Below, piece by piece: positions 60,201 through 64,000 of a stretch of 64,000 nt of DNA. The DNA is taken from assembly GCF_025947145.1 (NCBI RefSeq), contig NZ_CP109999.1, forward strand, positions 3,286,001 to 3,350,000. The letters are read 5' to 3'. The DNA is from Flavobacterium sp. N1994. GTDB lineage: Bacteria > Bacteroidota > Bacteroidia > Flavobacteriales > Flavobacteriaceae. The notes under the pieces are model-generated. The model made no database searches and had not been told where the DNA came from. It saw only the letters and a list, made by a program, of their open reading frames with translations. The position numbers were made by a program, and so were the translations under genes. How positions within the stretch are numbered: the stretch's first letter is position 1; each line of letters opens with the position of its first letter.

Positions 60201-61105
60201 AATGTGGTGTAAGTGTTGCTAGCAAGTTTTTGTATTTTGAAGTAATCTCCTGTATACCCAACATCACCTTCACTGGCCATAAATCCAATTTTCATACCTA
60301 CGTTACCAGATTGTACAGTATTAAAACCTGAAACAGGTAACTCTAAACCTGCAGATGAGTTTCCAGCATCAACATAATAATAACCATCAAAAATAGTTAC
60401 ATCTCTCCATTTCATTTTTGAGTTTTGATAAATAACTATCATTCCCCATCCACCAGAGAAACCAGTTCCACTAGTTTGACCTCCTTCTAAAAGAGCCATA
60501 TCAGCAACAGTATATTTACCTATACCATTCTGTCTTACATAATCAGTAACTTCTGCATAGGCAGCGTAAATATTATCTTCAGTCCCTGAAGGATAATAAA
60601 TATCACCAGCAGCAGCTGTAATGTCAGTGTATGAACTAGCAGTTGGCCCTTTAAGTTTAACTACTCTTTTATTAAAAGTTTTAGTTACACTATTTTTAGT
60701 TACATTAAAAGTTTGGTTTGGAGAACCAGCTCCGGTCCAATATAACCCTGCAAACACTATGGTTGAACATGAGGGAACAGATCCATTTTCAGAAGCAATT
60801 TCTAATGTTGAAGATGATGAATTAAAAGTGCTAGAGTCACCATCTGTGTCAACATAAACCATAGATTGGTTATTATTGTTTTGAGTTGCAGAGTAATTCT
60901 GTGGAGTCAAACAAGTATTCCCAAACATGGTGAAATCACCTTTCACATTGTAAATCTTTTTAGTTGGACTAAACTGTGAGGTTCTTTGGGTAAATACTTT
61001 TTTAGCTTGAGCATTAATTGTTGTTGAAAACCCAAAAAGGATAGCAAACAATACAACTAATTGCTTAAGTTTTTTTACGATTGAGTTGAAGTATAAATTT
61101 TTCAT
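48245..61105 (-). CDS. Giant repeat adhesin with T9SS type B sorting domain (SprB-like)
   Basis: 4,286 residues from ATG 61105; the longer frame from 61144 overlaps the upstream gene and lacks a leader. Signal peptide ~1-32 (ends TTINAQ). N-terminal unique region ~33-650 (AYAEVTDYVRQNGIGKYTVADM; later VDIKNIGTEAINNYK). About 650-1936: thirteen VNDTLNG-type modules, including seven near-identical 97-residue copies (DNA 55592-57628). About 1937-3848: nineteen 87-residue HYR-like A modules with four Cys each (IAPTFTAPANTEIF...) and three 86-residue B modules (IVVQCNGSG...). Then three diverged HYR modules and a C-terminal type B T9SS domain (~4180-4286; AITPNGDGLNEFFDIE, EIYNRWGVLVYEAD, LPTGTYFYIV). 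Expected to be exported by T9SS and act in adhesion or gliding with the SprF-like partner. Confidence 0.93.
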   Translation of the reverse strand: MKNLYFNSIVKKLKQLVVLFAILFGFSTTINAQAKKVFTQRTSQFSPTKKIYNVKGDFTMFGNTCLTPQNYSATQNNNNQSMVYVDTDGDSSTFNSSSSTLEIASENGSVPSCSTIVFAGLYWTGAGSPNQTFNVTKNSVTKTFNKRVVKLKGPTASSYTDITAAAGDIYYPSGTEDNIYAAYAEVTDYVRQNGIGKYTVADMALLEGGQTSGTGFSGGWGMIVIYQNSKMKWRDVTIFDGYYYVDAGNSSAGLELPVSGFNTVQSGNVGMKIGFMASEGDVGYTGDYFKIQKLASNTYTTLSRNANGVVPSPDNFFNSSITAPGTRNPNLVNNTGIDIGIVNIPNTNNSIIGNSQTATKFLYGTNGDTYSIYTIAMSVDAYIPEVEGVITATTINGSPAVQPYTILPGQEAGYSVDIKNIGTEAINNYKLIIPIPFNATYVAGSAAGTIFSPQTTPTPNNISFNPSLGATGSIVWDFGTLVLPANPSSLLARLTFKLKSTTDCAILSNATCGSNMGVVGNSTGIGNTTNVALNNSNLIQGYTVNGSCAGEPIATPINTAINGTSYVQQNCPNTDYTRHFSYCSTSTSVGTSEIASNFPVGSLFYNSFPVTVNSIQYTDANPIPLVAGSTVTYYAVPSGGGNGCNFPFTITKCPVIVAQNDTIAGGNGTTGNPNAGNVLNNNGNGSDTLNGVQATISQVNITVTTPATPIGGNPVPVIDTNTGQISVPPGTPAGTYTIVYNLCEKLNPTTNCDPATVTITVTKPIIDAVNDAGAPIVGASGGQSLANVLVNDTLNGAPASLASVNLTQVSTTNAGVTLNPANGSVNVAPGTPSGSYTVTYQICEKINPTNCDTATVTVSVTNAVIDAVNDAGTSIVGASGGQSLSNVLVNDTLNGAPATLALVNLTQVSTTNSGVTLNTANGSVNVAPGTPSGSYILTYQICEKLNTTNCDTATVTVSVTNAVIDAVNDIGTSIVGATGGQSFPYVLVNDTLNGGPANLGNINLTQVATTNPGVTLNPAIGSVNVAPGTPSGSYILTYQICEKLNPTNCDTATVTVLVTNAVIDAVNDNGSPINGLTGGQSLANVLVNDTLNGNPATLATINLTQVSTTNSGVTLNPVNGSVNVTPGTPAGSYTVTYQICEKLNPTNCDTATVSVSVSAAQIIANDDAGTPVNGLTGGTAFTNVLVNDTLNGVPVLASQVNTTFVSSTNPGITLSGTNVLVAPGTPAGSYTLVYQICEILNPTNCDTATVSVSVSAAQIIANDDAGTPINGLTGGTAFTNVLVNDTLNGVPVLASQVNTTFVSSTNPGITLSGTNVLVALGTPAGSYTLVYQICEILNPTNCDTATVSVSVSAAQIIANDDAGTPVNGLTGGTAFTNVLVNDTLNGVPVLASQVNTTFVSSTNPGITLSGTNVLVAPGTPAGSYTLVYQICEILNPTNCDTATVSVSVSAAQIIANDDAGTPVNGLTGGTAFTNVLVNDALNGVPVLASQVNTTFVSSTNPGITLSGTDVLVAPGTPAGSYTLVYQICEILNPTNCDTATVTVTVTHAQIIANDDAGTPVNGLTGGTAFTNVLVNDTLNGVPVLASQVNTTFVSSTNPGITLSGTDVLVAPGTPAGSYTLVYQICEILNPTNCDTATVTVTVTHAQIIANDDAGTPVNGLTGGTAFTNVLVNDTLNGVPVLASQVNTTFVSSTNPGITLSGTDVLVAPGTPAGSYTLVYQICEILNPTNCDTATVSVSVSAAQIIANDDAGTPVNGLTGGTAFTNVLVNDTLNGVPVLASQVNTTFVSSTNPGITLSGTDVLVAPGTPAGSYTLVYQICEILNPTNCDTATVSVAVGAAAIEAIDDNYLTVQCSSVGLIGNILTNDTLNSTVGLSTNEVNLTVLSGSYNNLNIDTTGNVNLTSIGSCGSYTFTYRICEILNPNNCDEATVTVVIQDLIAPTFTAPANTEIFTTADCTFDASVALTGDVTNEADNCSSDLQATFTDSVANGQCAGSKIITRTWTLVDACGNAAAPQTQTITVTDNIAPTFTTAATNIVVQCNGSGNTDELQAWLNSNGGAIASDNCSNVTWTNNFNAISNNCSAAVTVIFTATDACNNSSTSSATFTIHDTVAPTFTAPANTEIFTTADCTFDASVALTGDVTNEADNCSSDLQAIFTDSVTNGQCAGSKIITRTWTLVDACGNAAAPQTQTITVTDNIAPTFTAPANTEIFTTADCTFDASVALTGNVTNEADNCSSDLQATFTDSVANGQCAGSKIITRTWTLVDACGNAAAPQTQTITVTDNIAPTFTAPANTEIFTTADCTFDASVALTGDVTNEADNCSSDLQATFTDSVANGQCAGSKIITRTWTLVDACGNAAAPQTQTITVTDNIAPTFTAPANTEIFTTADCTFDASVALTGDVTNEADNCSSDLQATFTDSVANGQCAGSKIITRTWTLVDACGNAAAPQTQTITVTDNIAPTFTAPANTEIFTTADCTFDASVALTGDVTNEADNCSSDLQATFTDSVANGQCAGSKIITRTWTLVDACGNAAAPQTQTITVTDNIAPTFTAPANTEIFTTADCTFDASVALTGDVTNEADNCSSDLQATFTDSVANGQCAGSKIITRTWTLVDACGNAAAPQTQTITVTDNIAPTFTAPANTEIFTTADCTFDASVALTGDVTNEADNCSSDLQATFTDSVANGQCAGSKIITRTWTLVDACGNAAAPQTQTITVTDNIAPTFTTAATNIVVQCNGSGNTDELQAWLNSNGGAIASDNCSNVTWTNNFNAISNNCSAAVTVIFTATDACNNSSTSSATFTIHDTVAPTFTAPANTEIFTTADCTFDASVALTGDVTNEADNCSSDLQAIFTDSVTNGQCAGSKIITRTWTLVDACGNAAAPQTQTITVTDNIAPTFTAPANTEIFTTADCTFDASVALTGDVTNEADNCSSDLQATFTDSVANGQCAGSKIITRTWTLVDACGNAAAPQTQTITVTDNIAPTFTAPANTEIFTTADCTFDASVALTGDVTNEADNCSSDLQATFTDSVANGQCAGSKIITRTWTLVDACGNAAAPQTQTITVTDNIAPTFTAPANTEIFTTADCTFDASVALTGDVTNEADNCSSDLQATFTDSVTNGQCAGSKIITRTWTLVDACGNAAAPQTQTITVTDNIAPTFTAPANTEIFTTADCTFDASVALTGDVTNEADNCSSDLQATFTDSVANGQCAGSKIITRTWTLVDACGNAAAPQTQTITVTDNIAPTFTAPANTEIFTTADCTFDASVALTGDVTNEADNCSSDLQATFTDSVANGQCAGSKIITRTWTLVDACGNAAAPQTQTITVTDNIAPTFTAPANTEIFTTADCTFDASVALTGDVTNEADNCSSDLQATFTDSVANGQCAGSKIITRTWTLVDACGNAAAPQTQTITVTDNIAPTFTTAATNIVVQCNGSGNTDELQAWLNSNGGAIASDNCSNVTWTNNFNAISNNCSAAVTVIFTATDACNNSSTSSATFTIHDTVAPTFTAPANTEIFTTADCTFDASVALTGDVTNEADNCSSDLQAIFTDSVTNGQCAGSKIITRTWTLVDACGNAAAPQTQTITVTDNIAPTFTAPANTEIFTTADCTFDASVALTGDVTNEADNCSSDLQATFTDSVANGQCAGSKIITRTWTLVDACGNAAAPQTQTITVTDNIAPTFTAPANTEIFTTADCTFDASVALTGDVTNEADNCSSDLQATFTDSVANGQCAGSKIITRTWTLVDACGNAAAPQTQTITVTDNIAPTFTAPANTEIFTTADCTFDASVALTGDVTNEADNCSSDLQATFTDSVANGQCAGSKIITRTWTLVDACGNAAAPQTQTITVTDNIAPVAPAAPAPIFATCSGEVPAMISLTAMDNCTGAITVLGVDTTVPGLCPNSFTVTRKWTFVDACGNTSSTSQTISVNDTIPPTFDQSAPANVAASCDNIPAPAVITASDNCGTATVNMIQTVLQGSCPSNYKIIRTWVATDACGNENPIRLTQEIDVTDKTGPQLIPVIPVKIPATCNNIPSAPVLTASDFTDNCSAVEQPTFTQTQSQPINGVYTITWTWIVRDACGNETQIIRFVTVTQVADVTNINVTNEICNDQIGVTTDLATYLPTGTPTTGTWVNENNVGSLNGSVLNAEGVADGTYTFSYNIQTGTCPQKINIVVPIKECGVVLPCENIKIHNAITPNGDGLNEFFDIEHIEDFGCYPTNKVEIYNRWGVLVYEADNYDNSSKKFIGISEGRATVSKSQELPTGTYFYIVQWTTSDGQTVNKDGYLYLTR
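49562..55294 (-). repeat. HYR-like A/B module array with 2,085-bp higher-order repeat
   Basis: A module = 261 bp; B module = 258 bp. Order along the coding strand: A, [B + 7A], [B + 7A], B + 4A. The bracketed units are 2,085 bp each (55033-52949 and 52948-50864), and the next partial copy starts at 50863. B modules are identical at protein level. By eye the two full copies differ at only about a dozen bases, mostly within one A module. Confidence 0.92.
55592..57628 (-). repeat. Seven tandem 291-bp (97-residue) repeats in the adhesin
   Basis: Each unit begins AQIIANDDAGTP and ends NCDTATVSVSVSA or NCDTATVTVTVTH; period exactly 291 bp. Copies differ at a few positions (V/I, N/D, P/L, T/A). Five diverged relatives lie N-terminal and one C-terminal to the block. 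Confidence 0.92.
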
Positions 61106-61127
61106 ATATTCTCTTTTTATCAATTTC

Positions 61128-61673
61128 TTATTGATTTCTATCACCTTTATCTACTTTATAAAATATACTAAATCTACTATCATAATTTCCAATATGACTA
61201 GAAATAACATTACTAGTAGTATTGATGTTTGATATAAAATAGATGTATTTCAAATTAGGAAAATTTGAAAAGGCAGCTAAATCAATAACTGAATTTAATT
61301 CACTTGTGGTATTGATTAAAATAGTTACAATTTCAATATTCTGTTTTTCAGTAATTGAATTGTTTACTTGACCTAACGAACTTGCATCCGTGTAGAGATT
61401 AGTAGGAGCATCTCCATAAGTCTTCACAACACCTTGATAAAAATAGGTAGAGGATTGAACTTGAGTTACCAGATCGTTCAGACGCTGAATATTAACGGCA
61501 CTAGTACCAGAACTTGCAATACGAGCTGTACCCGAAGTTCTTGCTGATGCTAGTAATGAATTCAACTCTGTTACAACGACGGTTCCATCTTGACTAGCTC
61601 TCAAACCCTGTTGGGCAAAGACTCCAGAACAAAATGAAACTAACATTAACAGTAATAATAGTTTTTGTTTCAT
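61128..61673 (-). CDS. Exported protein of unknown function upstream of the adhesin
   Basis: 181 residues from ATG 61673, which begins a signal peptide (MKQKLLLLLMLVSFCSGVFAQ); the frame extends upstream to 61745 but without a leader. Mature protein is Ser/Thr/Asn-rich, without cysteines: an N-terminal helical stretch (TVVVTELNSLLASARTSG, LNDLVTQVQSST) and a C-terminal part with IEIVTILINTTSELNSVIDL and LKYIYFISNIN. No T9SS sorting domain and no recognised family. It ends 22 bp before the adhesin ATG, so it probably belongs to the same transcript. Function unknown; a chaperone or accessory role for the adhesin is only a guess. Confidence 0.8.
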   Translation of the reverse strand: MKQKLLLLLMLVSFCSGVFAQQGLRASQDGTVVVTELNSLLASARTSGTARIASSGTSAVNIQRLNDLVTQVQSSTYFYQGVVKTYGDAPTNLYTDASSLGQVNNSITEKQNIEIVTILINTTSELNSVIDLAAFSNFPNLKYIYFISNINTTSNVISSHIGNYDSRFSIFYKVDKGDRNQ

Positions 61674-61745
61674 GACTTGACTTGTTTTTTCAAACGGTAG
61701 ATTTGTTTGATGGTTAAATAATACATTTGGGCTATTTGTTTTCAT

Positions 61746-62386
61746 ACAATTAGTTTTTGAAAATAATTTTACAAAAAAATTACGAAATAATTTCGGGCGT
61801 GAAGTTGTTTAGAAGTAGGCATAAAGGTTAATAGTTATTTTGGGTCATACTATTCGTGTGCTAAATTATATACTAAACTATCAATGCACCCAAATTTTTC
61901 TACAAACAACACAAAAACTCGTTTAAAAGACATTTTTCTTTGTTTTTAAAGCCTCAGTTCTAGGTTTACTCTTGTTTTTTCTTTGATTTTTGACATTTCA
62001 TTTGGGGTTTTAAGGGTTCTATTTTATAATTTTATATTGTTTTACAGTTCGAAAGTAGATAGTTTTATTTTAATCACCAAAAAAAACATCGATAAAATGC
62101 GTTATTTTATAGATAAAGTGCATTTTTTAACATATTTAAATAGAAAAAGACTACAAAAATAATTAACAACATTGTGTTTATAACATTTTTGATTTTTTAA
62201 CTTTTTTTATAGAAAAATCATTATTCATTATTTTTGTTAATGTAAGATTTTTGATAAGCTAATTACTTTCTTGTTTTGCGATTAAGTATAGAATGAATCA
62301 AAAACCTAAACTTATCTTATCGATATTATTTCATAATAAACATTAATACCTTAAATTTATACACTCAAAACTAAGGAGTCTTATTC
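61746..62386. other. AT-rich divergent region, adhesin operon / sixA
   Basis: 640 bp without a gene. It must hold the promoter of the adhesin operon. TATTTTTG on the minus strand at 62154-62161 and on the plus strand at 62229-62236 fit TAnnTTTG, but neither has a normal -33. Two near-identical 21-bp units beginning GATAAA (62091-62111 and 62112-62132) form a short direct repeat. AAGGAG at 62373-62378 is the ribosome binding site of sixA. Confidence 0.5.
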
Positions 62387-62872
62387 ATGAAACAATTAAT
62401 ACTGGTTCGTCATGCCAAATCAAGTTGGGAAACGTCGCTTCGCGATTATGATAGACCGTTAACCAGTAATGGTATTCAAGATGCTCATTTGGTTTCTTCG
62501 CACGTTAGTAATCTTGTACCAAAAACTTTTTTAGTTTGGAGTAGTGCTTCAAAAAGAGCCTCAGAAACGGCAATAATTTTTGCCCAAAACATATCCTTTC
62601 CTGTTGAAAGCATACAATTTAAAGAAGACTTATATACTTTCGATGAAAGAAAATTGGAGCAAATTATCAAATCATGTTCTGATGAATACGATCATTTAAT
62701 CGTTTTTGGTCATAACGAAGCGATTACCAATTTTGTCAATAAATTTGGAAATATTTTTACTGATAATGTTTCAACTTCTGGGTTTGTAAACATTATATTT
62801 GAGCAGGATAGATGGAAAGAAATTAGTAACGGAATTACCAAAAAAATTATTTTTCCAAGAGATTTAAAATAA
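62387..62872 (+). CDS. sixA: Phosphohistidine phosphatase SixA-type
   Basis: 161 residues, histidine-phosphatase fold. Catalytic RHG-type motif LVRHAKSSWE (R8, H9), then WSSASKRASETA and second His in IVFGHNEAI. The family removes phosphate from phosphohistidine (E. coli SixA acts on ArcB/PTS). AAGGAG 8 bp upstream supports the start. ppk1 follows 2 bp after its stop, a common pairing. Confidence 0.9.
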   Translation: MKQLILVRHAKSSWETSLRDYDRPLTSNGIQDAHLVSSHVSNLVPKTFLVWSSASKRASETAIIFAQNISFPVESIQFKEDLYTFDERKLEQIIKSCSDEYDHLIVFGHNEAITNFVNKFGNIFTDNVSTSGFVNIIFEQDRWKEISNGITKKIIFPRDLK

Positions 62873-62874
62873 GT

Positions 62875-64000
62875 ATGAATACAGAAATAGGTTTTCGATA
62901 TATAGATAGAGAAAAAAGTTGGTTAGCATTTAATGATAGAGTATTACAAGAGGCTGCCGATGAGACAGTTCCATTACTAGAGAGACTTCGTTTCATAGGT
63001 ATTTTTTCAAATAATTTGGATGAATTTTTTAGGGTTAGATTTGCCGCTATTCGCCGTTTGAGTTTGACAGGGGTTTCCGGAGAGAAAATACTTGGTGGAA
63101 TTTCTGCGCAACAATTGGTTAAAGATATTACTGAAATTGTGATTAAGCAACAATCAGAAAGTTTGCAAGTACTCAATAAGATTGAAAAAGAGTTGGTTAA
63201 ACAAAATATCATTATCATAAACGAAAAGGAAGTCTCAACGGAACATGAGCATTTTATTAAAAATTTCTTCATCCAAAAAATCAGCCCAGAATTAGTTACC
63301 ATCATTCTTAATGATTTAGCCGAATTCCCATTACTTAAAGACACTTCAGGATATTTGGCCATTAAGTTAGTAATGAGAACTGAGCAAAAACCTAAGATGT
63401 TAGGCTTGGTTAAAACCAAATCTGAAGTACGTTATGCCATTATCGAAATCCCAAAAAACACCAATAGAGTAGTGGAGCTTCCAGCTAAAGATGGGAAACA
63501 ATATTTAATGTTGTTAGACGATGTTATTCGATACAATCTAAGTAGCATTTTTAATATTTTTGATTACGAAAGTATTTCGGCGCATATGATAAAAATTACT
63601 CGTGATGCCCAGCTAGATATTGATAGTGACATGAGTAAAAGCATGCTGGAAAAAATTGCTACTTCTGTAAAAGATAGAAGAATTGGAGAGCCTGTGCGTT
63701 TTGTTTACGATCAATCTATTGATAAAGACACGTTAAAATTTTTCCTTTCCAAAATGGGAATCGATGCTTCAGATGGTGTTATTCCTGGAGGACGTTACCA
63801 TAATCGTCGTGATTATATGAACTTTCCTAACCTAGGAAGATATGATTTGTTGTATCCACCAAGAGTACCATTGCCTGTCGAAGGCTTATCTCTAGATGGT
63901 AGTATTTTAAATCGGATTGCTCAAAAAGATTACTTAGTTAATGCTCCATTTCAGTCATTTTCTTATCTAATAAAATTCTTGAGAGAAGCGGCTTTAGACC
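62875..64000 (+). CDS. ppk1: Polyphosphate kinase 1 (partial, C-terminus beyond window)
   Basis: Makes polyphosphate from ATP. 375 codons from ATG 62875 are open to the right edge. The N-terminal domain start YIDREKSWLAFNDRVLQEA, the RLRFIGIFSNNLDEFFRVR stretch and GGRYHNRRDYMNFPN identify PPK1. The catalytic histidines lie in the missing part. It forms an operon with sixA, with 2 bp between them. Confidence 0.95.
   Translation, partial: MNTEIGFRYIDREKSWLAFNDRVLQEAADETVPLLERLRFIGIFSNNLDEFFRVRFAAIRRLSLTGVSGEKILGGISAQQLVKDITEIVIKQQSESLQVLNKIEKELVKQNIIIINEKEVSTEHEHFIKNFFIQKISPELVTIILNDLAEFPLLKDTSGYLAIKLVMRTEQKPKMLGLVKTKSEVRYAIIEIPKNTNRVVELPAKDGKQYLMLLDDVIRYNLSSIFNIFDYESISAHMIKITRDAQLDIDSDMSKSMLEKIATSVKDRRIGEPVRFVYDQSIDKDTLKFFLSKMGIDASDGVIPGGRYHNRRDYMNFPNLGRYDLLYPPRVPLPVEGLSLDGSILNRIAQKDYLVNAPFQSFSYLIKFLREAALD

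Overview
The window looks like chromosome of a Flavobacterium-type member of the Bacteroidota. The DNA is AT-rich. Promoter-like TAnnTTTG elements precede several genes. Three proteins carry or serve type IX secretion (T9SS): a type A sorting domain, a type B (gliding-motility) sorting domain, and a PorP/SprF protein. Small Bacteroidota-specific families are also present. I saw no tRNA, rRNA, CRISPR array, insertion sequence or prophage.

Layout: 1-2.8 kb (minus) is tpx-dgkA-ftsK, with ftsK cut by the window edge. 2.9-5.4 kb (plus) is an arsenic-resistance operon: ArsR regulator, a DUF6428-like protein with a Cys-rich tail, three-cysteine arsenate reductase and ACR3 pump. 5.4-10.6 kb holds lpdA, PEP carboxykinase and an aspartate:alanine-exchanger-type transporter. 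10.6-14.6 kb has a possible broken small gene, a secreted LRR/T9SS protein and a prolyl oligopeptidase. 14.6-20.4 kb has an amino-acid permease, katG, a DoxX-like protein and a DUF4349 lipoprotein. 20.6-25.2 kb is pabB-tilS-dsbD-like. 25.8-26.0 kb is a striking array of eight 21-bp repeats, followed by a UvrD/PcrA helicase gene interrupted by a frameshift, then a YciO/Sua5 protein. 29.2-45.3 kb is mainly housekeeping (OmpA lipoprotein, glycosyltransferase, holA, amidohydrolase, ettA, hybrid histidine kinase, RhlE-like helicase, two histidine-degradation enzymes, corA, nhaA).

The outstanding region is 45.3-61.7 kb (minus): a small exported protein of unknown function, a 4,286-residue surface adhesin with a type B T9SS signal, a PorP/SprF partner and a PorE-like TPR/propeller/OmpA protein, apparently one transcription unit ending at a strong hairpin. 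The adhesin holds two nested repeat families. The second is organised as a higher-order repeat of exactly 2,085 bp (one 86-residue B module plus seven 87-residue A modules), present twice in full and once in part, with near-identical DNA. The locus resembles the known SprB/SprF gliding-adhesin arrangement, so the novelty lies in the repeat architecture and the unknown upstream partner rather than in a wholly new system. The window ends with sixA and the 5' part of ppk1.
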